A program made the position numbers and the translations under genes. A stretch of DNA of 29,294 bases, taken from an uncultured Granulicatella sp. (lineage in GTDB: Bacteria > Bacillota > Bacilli > Lactobacillales > Aerococcaceae). Position 1 is the stretch's first letter. Every line of letters begins with the position of its first letter. The stretch is taken from contig NZ_CALHIF010000034.1 of the NCBI RefSeq assembly GCF_938030755.1, positions 1 through 29,294 on the forward strand, given 5' to 3'. Positions 21,957 to 28,786 of this stretch are shown piece after piece. Under the pieces are notes generated by a model, which was not told the origin of the DNA, did not search any database, and saw only the letters and a list, made by a program, of their open reading frames with translations.

Positions 21957-22919
21957 ATGTGGGGAATGATTGCAACATGGAGAATGGCACTAGAAGGAAT
22001 TCAAAAAGTAACTCCTATTCTATCTCAGGAAGGAATTGCTGGGGACGCTATTGAAGGAGCGATTAAAGAAGTAGAAGATTTTCCTTATTTTAAATCTGTA
22101 GGATATGGTGGACTTCCAAACGAAAAAATGGAAGTAGAACTGGATGCCGCTTATTTAGATGGAAGTCGTTTTGATTTTGGAGCAGTATGTGCGATTAAAA
22201 ACTTTGCCAATCCTATTTCAATTGCTAGAGAACTCAGCCATTATAAAGTGAATAATGTGCTCGTAGGACAGGGAGCCCAAGAGTTTGCTAGAAGCCGTCA
22301 TTTTGAAGAAAAAGAGATGCTGACGGACCGGGCAAAAATTCATTATCATAATCGCTTAAAGGATTTAGAACAAGAGCAACTTTCTCCATATGCAGGCCAT
22401 GATACTGTAGGAATGGTAGCATTAGATACTCATGGAGATATGGTTGCTGGAACGTCTACTAGCGGACTTTTTATGAAGAAACCTGGCCGAGTGGGCGATT
22501 CTGCGTTCATCGGTTCAGGACTTTATGTCGATAGTACCATTGGTGGTGCGACAGCAACGGGACTAGGGGAAGATTTGATGAAGGGAGTTATTTCTTATGA
22601 AATCGTCCGATTAATGAAAGAAGGACATTCTCCTCAAAAAGCGTGTGAAAAAGCGGTAAGAGAGCTGGATGCTCTGCTTAAGAGAACCAGAGGGGAAGCG
22701 GGAGACATTTCAGTGGTTGCGATGAATCGAAAAGGCGATTTTGGCGCAGCGACGAATATCGATAACTTTTCATTCGTGGTAGCTACCAAATCACTAGCAC
22801 CAACGGTATTTCGAGTACATCCACAACCAGACGGCACAATGTCTCATGAGCTAGCATCTAAAGAATGGTTGGAATCGTATTTAGAAGAAAGAATGAAGCC
22901 TTTGGAGGTTAAAGAATGA
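21957..22919 (+). CDS. N4-(beta-N-acetylglucosaminyl)-L-asparaginase (glycosylasparaginase)
   Basis: 320-residue Ntn-hydrolase that cleaves the bond between GlcNAc and the asparagine side chain, giving aspartate and a glycosylamine that decays to sugar and ammonia. Family signs: VGYGGLPNE with DAAYLDGSRFDFGAV in the alpha part, then the autocleavage site GHDTVGMVA with nucleophile Thr150, and AGTSTSGLFMKKPGRVGDS and DSTIGGATATGLGED in the beta part. This matches aspartylglucosaminidase better than isoaspartyl peptidase. No signal peptide, so it acts on imported substrate. Known enzymes need free alpha-amino and carboxyl groups on the Asn, which gives a reason for the dipeptidase gene that overlaps its end by 4 bases (ATGA). 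Confidence 0.93.
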   Translation: MWGMIATWRMALEGIQKVTPILSQEGIAGDAIEGAIKEVEDFPYFKSVGYGGLPNEKMEVELDAAYLDGSRFDFGAVCAIKNFANPISIARELSHYKVNNVLVGQGAQEFARSRHFEEKEMLTDRAKIHYHNRLKDLEQEQLSPYAGHDTVGMVALDTHGDMVAGTSTSGLFMKKPGRVGDSAFIGSGLYVDSTIGGATATGLGEDLMKGVISYEIVRLMKEGHSPQKACEKAVRELDALLKRTRGEAGDISVVAMNRKGDFGAATNIDNFSFVVATKSLAPTVFRVHPQPDGTMSHELASKEWLESYLEERMKPLEVKE

Positions 22920-24052
22920 ATCGAGAAGAGTGGATTAATCGGCTAAAAGAAGTACAACCGATGCTTTTTGATGGCTTAAGACGAATGGTGGCAATCCCTA
23001 GTATTCGAGGAAAAGAGGAGCCCGATGCCCCATTTGGAAGAGGTCCTAAACAAGCGCTAGAAGAAGTTTTAAAACTCTCTGCAGAATTAGGGTTTCACAC
23101 TAAAAACATCGATGATAAAATTGGGTATGCCCAATATGGAGAAAATCGTTCAGATGGTGCCTATTATGGAATTTTTGGTCATGTGGATATCATGCCTCTT
23201 GGGGAAGGATGGAATTCTCCACCGCTTAGTTTAACCCTTCGAGAGGGGAAATTATTTGGAAGAGGCACTTTAGATAACAAAGGGCCCATTTTATCGAATT
23301 TGTATGCTTTATATGTGTTGAAGAAAAACGGAGTGACCTTTGATCGTCCCGTTCGAATCGTGTTTGGGACGAACGAAGAGACCGGATTTGGATGCGTGAA
23401 GCACTATCTCACTAAAGAAATTCCGCCGACTTTTGGGTGGACGCCAGATTGTAAATGGCCTGTTGTATACGGGGAACGTGGAAGGCTAAAAGTAAGAGTA
23501 TCTCTGCCAGAATCAATGGTGGCAGATTTGTATGATTTTGCAAACCGTAAATTATTGCATACAAATCACCATGGTGAAGAGCTCGGAGTTGCTTATCAAG
23601 ATGAAGACTTTGGGATGATGCAACTAAGGGGAGAAACCTTTGGGATGGAAGAAAATCGACATTATGTGGAATGGACGATGTGCTATCCCGCCAGTTGCAC
23701 AAAATCGGATTTATTAAATCAAATCACTCTGCATATGCCAGAAAAGGCGACATTAGAGGTCATTTCCCACTGGGCTCCAGTGTTATATGATAAAAGTTCT
23801 AAGTATGTCCAAGCGCTTCAGCAGGTATATACCGATGTTACTAAAAGTGATAGTATTCCTGTTACGACCACAGGGGGGACTTATGCAAAGATAATTCCAA
23901 ATATTATTGGGTATGGGCCAAGCTTCCCAGGTCAAAGAGATATCGCGCATCTGCCGAATGAATGGATAGGGGTCAAAGACTTAGAAACAGATACGATTAT
24001 TTATGGATTAGCACTCTTAGCATTATCGAACATGAAAGAAGGTATGAAATGA
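22916..24052 (+). CDS. M20-family dipeptidase, PepV/Sapep-like, short form
   Basis: 378-residue di-zinc peptidase. Metal ligands are visible: GHVDIMP (His, Asp), GRGTLDNKGP (bridging Asp), TNEETGFGC (Glu-Glu, base and ligand), TPDCKWPV, and the C-terminal IAHLPNEW (His). The pattern matches PepV/Sapep dipeptidases, but those have about 470 residues; the middle lid domain here is roughly 90 residues shorter, which may widen the active site for a bulky (glycosylated) dipeptide. It overlaps the glycosylasparaginase gene by 4 bases and cutC by 4, so the three are translationally coupled. Likely role: release glycosyl-Asn from short glycopeptides (inference). Confidence 0.9.
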   Translation: MNREEWINRLKEVQPMLFDGLRRMVAIPSIRGKEEPDAPFGRGPKQALEEVLKLSAELGFHTKNIDDKIGYAQYGENRSDGAYYGIFGHVDIMPLGEGWNSPPLSLTLREGKLFGRGTLDNKGPILSNLYALYVLKKNGVTFDRPVRIVFGTNEETGFGCVKHYLTKEIPPTFGWTPDCKWPVVYGERGRLKVRVSLPESMVADLYDFANRKLLHTNHHGEELGVAYQDEDFGMMQLRGETFGMEENRHYVEWTMCYPASCTKSDLLNQITLHMPEKATLEVISHWAPVLYDKSSKYVQALQQVYTDVTKSDSIPVTTTGGTYAKIIPNIIGYGPSFPGQRDIAHLPNEWIGVKDLETDTIIYGLALLALSNMKEGMK

Positions 24053-24786
24053 CCATTGTAGAAGTATGTGCGGGAAGTATTGAAGATTGCCTCATTGCCC
24101 AAAAAGAAGGGGCTCACCGTATTGAATTAAATAGTGCGTTGTTTCTAGGCGGATTAACACCCAGTTTAGGAACATTGAAAACAGTGATCGAAAAAGGAGT
24201 GTTGCTTCCTATCATCTGTATGGTTCGCCCGCGCGGAGCAGGCTTTTGTTACACTCAGGAAGAATTTGAAAGTATGATGTTGGATGCAAAGCTATTATTA
24301 GAAGCAGGGGCAAGTGGACTCGCTTTTGGATTTTTGAAAGAAGATAAAACGATCGACTGGAATCGTACAAAACAAATGATTACGCTATGTCAGCAATTTC
24401 ATGCAGAAAGTGTATTTCATAAAGCTTTTGATATTGTTCCTGATGTATATGAAGCGATTGAGGGATTAATTCAATTAGGATGCACGCGCATTTTAACAGG
24501 AGGACAACAGGCTAACATCGAAGAAGGGATCCCTTTACTAAAGGCATTGCAAGAAAAATATGGTAACAAAATACAGCTCCTTTGTGGGGGAGGTGTAACT
24601 AAAGAGAATATTCAATATTTAATACAAGAAACAGGAATTCATCAAATACATGGTAGTTTTAAAATGTGGGAACTTGATCCAACAACAAAAAATCATGGAA
24701 TGAGTTATGCCTATCATGAAGGTGGAGACTACGAACAAACGAATGAACTTTTATTAAAAACCGTAATGGCACTTATTAATTGTTAG
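24049..24786 (+). CDS. cutC: CutC family TIM-barrel protein
   Basis: 245 residues, typical CutC: VEVCAGSIEDCLIAQKEGAHRIELNSA, GGLTPSLGTL, MVRPRGAGFCYTQEEFE, FHKAFD, CTRILTGGQ, CGGGVTKENI and IHGSFK. The name comes from a copper-tolerance phenotype in E. coli that is disputed; the biochemical role is not established. Its place in a sugar/peptide catabolic operon argues for an enzymatic function there rather than metal handling. Start is the ATG in the ATGA overlap with the dipeptidase gene; an upstream in-frame extension would lie wholly inside that gene. Stop is 11 bases before the next gene. Confidence 0.92.
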   Translation: MTIVEVCAGSIEDCLIAQKEGAHRIELNSALFLGGLTPSLGTLKTVIEKGVLLPIICMVRPRGAGFCYTQEEFESMMLDAKLLLEAGASGLAFGFLKEDKTIDWNRTKQMITLCQQFHAESVFHKAFDIVPDVYEAIEGLIQLGCTRILTGGQQANIEEGIPLLKALQEKYGNKIQLLCGGGVTKENIQYLIQETGIHQIHGSFKMWELDPTTKNHGMSYAYHEGGDYEQTNELLLKTVMALINC

Positions 24787-24797
24787 GAGGAGCTAAA

Positions 24798-25694
24798 ATG
24801 GGCAAAAGAATGCTGAATTGTGTTGCGAGTGACTTTAAAAAAATGAGAGGGAACGCACTAAAAAAAGCGATTGAAGCAGCAGAAGGTAGAACGGTCTGTT
24901 GTGAAACGGTTTGTGTGAGACCGACGTTTTTGAATGAATTATCCAATGCAGAAATTGCAAAAGCATTTGGAGCGGATATGGTCTTGTTAAACGGATTTGA
25001 TTGTTTTGATCCACTGATTTTCGGAGCAGAAGAAAGTGAAAATCCAGTGCAACGAGTTAAGGATCTCAGCGGCTTGCCGATTGGAGCCAATTTGGAACCA
25101 GTGGATGAACATGCAGAAATGTTAGAGTCCAGAATTGAGATTGCCACAGGAAGAAAATGTACAGCTGAAACAGTATCTAGGGCTGAAAAACTCGGTTTAG
25201 ATTTTATTTGTTTAACTGGAAATCCTGGTACAGGGGTGACGAATGAAGCTATTGAAAAATGTATTTCGATGGCAAAATCCCATTTTACAGGAATGGTGAT
25301 TGCTGGAAAGATGCATGGAGCAGGATCAAAGGAACCTGTTATGAATGAAGAAATTGCGAAGAGATTTATTCAAGCCGGAGCAGATATTCTATTAGTGCCA
25401 GCGGTCGGTACTGTACCCGGATTCACGGATGAAGAACTAGTGGCTATCGTTAAAGTGGCTCATGCGAATGATGCACTTGTATTATCTGCGATTGGAACAA
25501 GCCAAGAAGGGTCTAGTAAGGAAGTAATCGAACAAATCGCCATTCGCAATAAGATAGCTGGCGTTGATATTCAACATATTGGCGATGCCGGATACGGTGG
25601 GTTAGCAACCGTAGAAAATATTTACGCAATGTCAGTTGCGATTCGAGGAGTTCGTCATACGGTAGCTCGTATGGCACGATCAGTAATTCGATAA
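24798..25694 (+). CDS. DUF7916-like TIM-barrel protein, unknown function
   Basis: 298 residues. It recalls the DUF7916 family, often misnamed phosphonomutase- or dehalogenase-like, found beside PTS and sugar genes in Firmicutes. Visible segments: CCETVCVRPTFLNELSNAE, GADMVLLNGFDCFDP, LPIGANLEPVD, FICLTGNPGTGVTNEAIE, GKMHGAG, GADILLVPAVGTVPGFTDEE, LSAIGTSQEGSS and DIQHIGDAGYGG, the pattern of a beta/alpha barrel with phosphate-binding Gly-rich loops near its end. It may act on a phosphorylated sugar or amino-sugar intermediate. The ATG follows AGGAGGAGC. Last gene of the operon, ended by a strong terminator. The family name is from memory. Confidence 0.75.
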   Translation: MGKRMLNCVASDFKKMRGNALKKAIEAAEGRTVCCETVCVRPTFLNELSNAEIAKAFGADMVLLNGFDCFDPLIFGAEESENPVQRVKDLSGLPIGANLEPVDEHAEMLESRIEIATGRKCTAETVSRAEKLGLDFICLTGNPGTGVTNEAIEKCISMAKSHFTGMVIAGKMHGAGSKEPVMNEEIAKRFIQAGADILLVPAVGTVPGFTDEELVAIVKVAHANDALVLSAIGTSQEGSSKEVIEQIAIRNKIAGVDIQHIGDAGYGGLATVENIYAMSVAIRGVRHTVARMARSVIR

Positions 25695-25705
25695 TAAAAA
25701 AGAAG

Positions 25706-25744
25706 AGCACACTAGCTTTGAGGGCTGGTGTGCTGTTTTTTTTT
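25706..25744 (+). terminator. Intrinsic terminator of the PTS/glycosylasparaginase operon
   Basis: AGCACACTAGC / GCTGGTGTGCT with a 7-base loop, then a run of nine T. Confidence 0.93.
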
Positions 25745-25771
25745 GTAGATGTAATTAGTGAAGTTGAGTTC

Positions 25772-25869
25772 GCAAAAGCAGAGACTCAAGCCTTTCTTGC
25801 TTTGTCCGCACGACTTTACAAGTCGCTTACGGCAAAGCTCGAACCGTCATCGTCTCTGAGCGCTTTTGC
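25772..25869 (+). repeat. Element D hairpin unit 1
   Basis: GCAAAAGC/GCTTTTGC outer, AGAGAC/GTCTCT, GCTTTG/CAAAGC, then CCGCA-[CGACTT-loop-AAGTCG]-CTTACGG at the tip (25806-25832). Confidence 0.75.
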
Positions 25870-25894
25870 TCACATCCTGTAGTTGAACTCGCCA

Positions 25895-25985
25895 TCGCAG
25901 AAATGGCGTGCGTTTCCCGAAACGTCCGCAGAACGTTGCACGTTCCTTCCGGCGTTTCGGTCCAACGTTCCATTTCTGAACGCGA
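25895..25985 (+). repeat. Element D hairpin unit 2
   Basis: GAAATGG/CCATTTC outer (25900-25906, 25970-25976), CGAAACG/CGTTTCG, then CCGCA-[GAACGT-loop-ACGTTC]-CTTCCGG at the tip. A small hairpin CGCGATG/CATCGCG (25981-25999) follows and competes with the outer pairing. Confidence 0.75.
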
Positions 25986-26003
25986 TGTATCACATCGCGC
26001 AGT

Positions 26004-26122
26004 GGTTTATTGACTTTCTTTTCATCACTCGTGATTCAAGAAAGTCTAATAAACTTTGCGGGCGAAAGACTACGAAGCAAAAAGAACTCACACTGTGAGC
26101 TCTTTTTTGTCTTCTGTCTTTC
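26004..26122 (-). repeat. Structured module shared with element C (copy 2)
   Basis: Reverse complement of the 5411-5535 module. Stems are GTTTATT/AATAAAC, ACTTTCTT/AAGAAAGT, GAAAGAC/GTCTTTC; the loop TCATCACTCGTGATTC and the spacer CCCGCAAA are kept. CTCACACTGTGAG (26087-26099), flanked by A and T tracts, is a bidirectional terminator-like stem between the PTS operon and the CBS gene. Confidence 0.8.
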
Positions 26123-26154
26123 TGCCTTATATCCTGTAGTTGAGTTCAGGCTCA

Positions 26155-26236
26155 CAGGACTGACGTCCACTTTCCAGAAAAGCCGCACGACTGCAAGCAG
26201 TCCCTTGCGTTGTTCTGGTCCAGTGATTCAGTCCTG
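26155..26236 (+). repeat. Element D hairpin unit 3
   Basis: CAGGACTGA/TCAGTCCTG outer, CACT/AGTG, CAGAA/TTCTG, then CCGCA-[GACTGC-loop-GCAGTC]-CCTTGCG at the tip (26183-26209). Confidence 0.72.
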
Positions 26237-26254
26237 ATCGTTCACCCTCACATC

Positions 26255-26893
26255 CTAATTATTTTGCAAATCCTCTACTTCGGCTACGGAGTAGTCTTTT
26301 TTCTCGAGGCCATCGACGATTTGTTGAAGGGTATCTTTTGAAACCCCAGCTGGTAATGTAATCAATAGACGACGTAAGCTTTTATCTTTTTCAGTATCGA
26401 TAGTCATTACGTTTGCGATAGAAGCGTACTTGTTAATCACTTTTGAGATGTTTGCAAGGGCGCCTTTTTCACCGCCAGAGATAATCGTTAATACATAAGA
26501 ACCATTTTTCACGTTCCAAGATTCTTGAAGCATGCCAAGGAGACTGCTGTGTGTCAAGATTCCGTAGAAACGTTGTTGTTTATCTAAAACAGCAATATAT
26601 GGTAATTCTTTGATGGTAAAGAAAACTTTGAAGAAAGAACTATCTACACTAATAAATTTCGTAGAATTCTTAATGAGATGTGTAACAGGAAGGCTCATAT
26701 CACCACCGTTTGCTTTATGGCGATAAATGTGCATTTTATAAATATTTCCTCTAAAGAAAGTTTCTGTTTCATCTAATACAGGCACACAACGATATCCGGA
26801 TTCTTCCAAAATCGTAATGGCTTCTTCTAACGTGCATGATTCTTTAACAACCGTTAGATTCTTTTTTGGAACTACAAGAGATTTTAATAACAT
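26255..26893 (-). CDS. CBS-pair plus ACT domain protein, possible cyclic-di-AMP-binding CbpA-like
   Basis: 212 residues. Two CBS motifs (about 1-60 and 68-125; VVKESCTLEEAITILEESGYRCVPVLD, then YIAVLDKQQRFYGILTHSSLL) are followed by an ACT domain (about 132-212; YVLTIISGGEKGALANISKVINKYASIANVMT). Such CBS-ACT proteins sense small ligands; Listeria CbpA, a cyclic-di-AMP binder, is to my memory built alike. Ligand here is inference. I chose the ATG whose codon ends at 26891 because GGAGG lies 7 bases before it; the ATG six bases upstream is too close to that site. Divergent from the CNNM-type transporter gene; its stop codon lies in the arm of element D. Confidence 0.88.
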   Translation of the reverse strand: MLLKSLVVPKKNLTVVKESCTLEEAITILEESGYRCVPVLDETETFFRGNIYKMHIYRHKANGGDMSLPVTHLIKNSTKFISVDSSFFKVFFTIKELPYIAVLDKQQRFYGILTHSSLLGMLQESWNVKNGSYVLTIISGGEKGALANISKVINKYASIANVMTIDTEKDKSLRRLLITLPAGVSKDTLQQIVDGLEKKDYSVAEVEDLQNN

Positions 26894-26925
26894 ATTCATT
26901 CCTCCTATATATGTCTTTCTTAATA

Positions 26926-26953
26926 ATAGTACCATTTTTTGAGAGAAATGTAA
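26926..26953 (-). promoter_or_regulatory. Promoter of the CBS-ACT gene
   Basis: On the minus strand TTACAT (complement at 26948-26953), 16 bases, TGG-TACTAT (complement of the hexamer at 26926-26931). Confidence 0.5.
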
Positions 26954-27057
26954 CTAGAAAAGTGAAGAAATGATGAGAAAATGAGAATGAATAGAGGAGA
27001 AAAACGATAAAATGGAGCTTCTAACATTAAAGAACCATTACAAAATAATACTAAATC

Positions 27058-27085
27058 TTGATTTTTCATCAAAAACTGATATGAT
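27058..27085 (+). promoter_or_regulatory. Promoter of the CNNM/CorC-type gene
   Basis: TTGATT (27058-27063), 16-base spacer, extended -10 TGA-TATGAT (27080-27085). The palindrome TTGAT/ATCAA (27058-27073) overlaps it, and the leader has a small hairpin (27092-27112). Confidence 0.65.
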
Positions 27086-27144
27086 ATCTCTATACCATTT
27101 TCAATAATGGGTAAAATCTATAGTTAAAAGGGGTTAACAAAATT

Positions 27145-28518
27145 ATGACAGCTGATTCAGATGGGAGTTCGTTGGGAGTCCAGATCTTAATCATTGTATT
27201 ATTAACTGCATTAAATGCATTTTTTGCTGCAGCGGAGATTGCGTTTGTGTCCATTAATCAAGGAAAAATGGCACAAAGAGCGCAAGAAGGAGATAAAAAA
27301 GCAATTAAAGTAATGCGCTTGTTAGAGAATTCAGATGAATTTCTCGCAACAATTCAAGTAGCGATTACATTTGCTGGGTTCTTCTCGAGTGCGTCTGCCG
27401 CAACAAGTTTCTCTTCACGAATTCAACCATTATTAGGAAACATTCCTGGAGCCGAAACATTAGCATTAGTGATTGTGACGGTTGTTCTATCCTATCTCAC
27501 TTTAGTATTTGGAGAATTATATCCAAAACAAGTGGCATTACAAGTGGCAGAACCGATTGCGTTACATACTGCAGGGATTATTTTGTTTGTCAAAAAGATT
27601 GCAAAACCATTCGTTTGGATTTTGACGTTCTCAACAGGATTATTAAAACGAATGACACCAATTGAATTTACTAAGGTGGAAGAAAAATTAACACGAAGCG
27701 AGATGAAGTCTCTACTTGCCAATAGCCGTAACGACGGAGCGATTGATATTTCCGAGTTTGCGATGATGCAAGGGGTTCTTTCTCTAGATACAAAACTTGC
27801 ACGTGAAGTGATGGTTCCTCGTACGGATACATTGATGTTGGATGTCGATGATGAGTTAGCGGAAAACTTAGAGATTATCTTGAACTGCTCCTACTCACGT
27901 CTTCCTCTTTATGAAGAAGATAAAGATACGGTTATCGGTGTGGTTCACGTTAAAGATGTCTTTCGAGCAGCCAGAGAGCAAGGATTCGACAATATTGATT
28001 TACGTGCCTTGGCGCATGAGCCAGTATTTGTTCCATCAACGATTTTCGTAGATGATTTATTAGTAGAATTTAGAAAAACGCGTCAACACTTGGCGGTATT
28101 GAAAGATGAATACGGCGGTGTTGAAGGGATTGTTACATTAGAAGACTTGATTGAAGAAATCGTCGGAGATATTGAAGACGAGTATGATGTTGAGGAGAAA
28201 GAAGTCGTAGAAATTGATGAAAACAACTCAGAAATTGATGCGGGAATGTCCCTCGATCGTTTCAATCAAATTTATCAAACGTCATTAGAGTCTGATGAGG
28301 TGGACACAATGGCGGGTGCGATTATTGAGAAGCTTGGCTACTTCCCAGATGATGATGAGGTAGTGAAGGTAAGATTCGAAGGATACATGTTACAACCGAC
28401 AGAAATCGAGAATGATCGTATTCGTAAAATCCATGTTACCAAACTTTCTGAAGAAGATCTCGAGCAGATTCTTGCGGAAGAAAGTGAAACAGACGAAACC
28501 ATTGAAGATGATGAATAA
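27145..28518 (+). CDS. CNNM/CorC-HlyC family membrane protein (putative Mg2+ efflux)
   Basis: 457 residues. The N-terminal DUF21 domain (about 10-190) has four hydrophobic segments and the conserved GELYPK. A CBS pair follows (about 205-330: VMVPRTDTLMLDVDDEL and FVPSTIFVDDLLVEFRKTRQHLAVLKDEYGG), then a CorC_HlyC domain (about 355-440). The tail is very acidic. Relatives (MpfA, CNNM, CorC) act in magnesium export or tolerance; many are labelled hemolysin only by old homology. The ribosome site AAAGGGG is about 10 bases before the ATG. Monocistronic with its own terminator; divergent from a CBS-ACT regulator-like gene, a pairing that suggests linked ion control. Confidence 0.92.
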   Translation: MTADSDGSSLGVQILIIVLLTALNAFFAAAEIAFVSINQGKMAQRAQEGDKKAIKVMRLLENSDEFLATIQVAITFAGFFSSASAATSFSSRIQPLLGNIPGAETLALVIVTVVLSYLTLVFGELYPKQVALQVAEPIALHTAGIILFVKKIAKPFVWILTFSTGLLKRMTPIEFTKVEEKLTRSEMKSLLANSRNDGAIDISEFAMMQGVLSLDTKLAREVMVPRTDTLMLDVDDELAENLEIILNCSYSRLPLYEEDKDTVIGVVHVKDVFRAAREQGFDNIDLRALAHEPVFVPSTIFVDDLLVEFRKTRQHLAVLKDEYGGVEGIVTLEDLIEEIVGDIEDEYDVEEKEVVEIDENNSEIDAGMSLDRFNQIYQTSLESDEVDTMAGAIIEKLGYFPDDDEVVKVRFEGYMLQPTEIENDRIRKIHVTKLSEEDLEQILAEESETDETIEDDE

Positions 28519-28519
28519 C

Positions 28520-28547
28520 AAAAGGAGGGGGCAACCCCTCCTTTTTT
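28520..28547. terminator. Intrinsic terminator after the CNNM-type gene
   Basis: AAAGGAGGGG-GCAA-CCCCTCCTTTTTT, a GC-rich stem with a GCAA tetraloop and T tail; A-rich on the other side. Confidence 0.93.
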
Positions 28548-28604
28548 GTGTGCAAAAAGGAATAGACTATTTTTTATGAGCATACAAAAAAAGAGGGAGG
28601 CCGC

Positions 28605-28714
28605 CTTTATGGATCTTCATGGTTTGTGCTGAAAAAAGAGCGGGCAATAGAGTTGCGTCTATCTTATAGATTCCTCGGATGCCCATTGCCGCTACTATAA
28701 AGATATCCGTAAAG
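28605..28714. repeat. Imperfect hairpin E, candidate further member
   Basis: CTTTATGGATCTTCATGG (28605-28622) pairs with CTATAAAGATATCCGTAAAG (28695-28714). Inside, AGCGGGCAAT pairs with ATTGCCGCT with bulges, and TCTAT/ATAGA forms the tip. The tip, GTTGCG-[stem]-TTCCTCGG, faintly recalls the element D tips. The 240-base gap between the two terminators otherwise shows nothing. Confidence 0.5.
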
Positions 28715-28734
28715 ATTTTAAGGAATTATTCTAA

Positions 28735-28784
28735 ACAAAAACAGACTTAAAAGCACCCTTTTTCAAGAGGGATTTTAAGTCTGT
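28735..28784 (-). terminator. Intrinsic terminator of the ECF S-component gene
   Basis: Minus strand: ACAGACTTAAAATCCCTCTT pairs with GGGTGCTTTTAAGTCTGT, then TTTTTG. Confidence 0.88.
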
Positions 28785-28786
28785 TA

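Larger units (their letters stand above)
25752..26257 (+). repeat. Large structured element D: three hairpin units plus a shared module
   Basis: Half a kilobase without a gene, between convergent operon ends. The ends pair weakly (AATTAG and GTTGAG near 25752-25768 with CTCA and CTAATT near 26238-26258), and the right end includes the stop of the CBS gene. Inside are three related units (25772-25869, 25895-25985, 26155-26236). Each is preceded by GTTGAGTTCGC, GTTGAACTCGCC or GTTGAGTTCAGG and, for the last two, ATCCTGTA. Between units 2 and 3 lies a copy of the module also present in element C (26004-26122). Short open frames here are by-products of the repeats. Confidence 0.75.

Noticed and set aside
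23962..24048. Longer N-terminus of CutC
   Set aside because: It lies fully inside the dipeptidase gene, and the CutC family begins at the TIVEVC segment.
25883..26237. Two + frames inside element D
   Set aside because: They lie wholly in the structured repeat units and lack ribosome sites.
25752..26257. CRISPR array
   Set aside because: The repeats are long hairpins with divergent stems and irregular spacing, not short identical repeats with spacers, and no cas genes are present.
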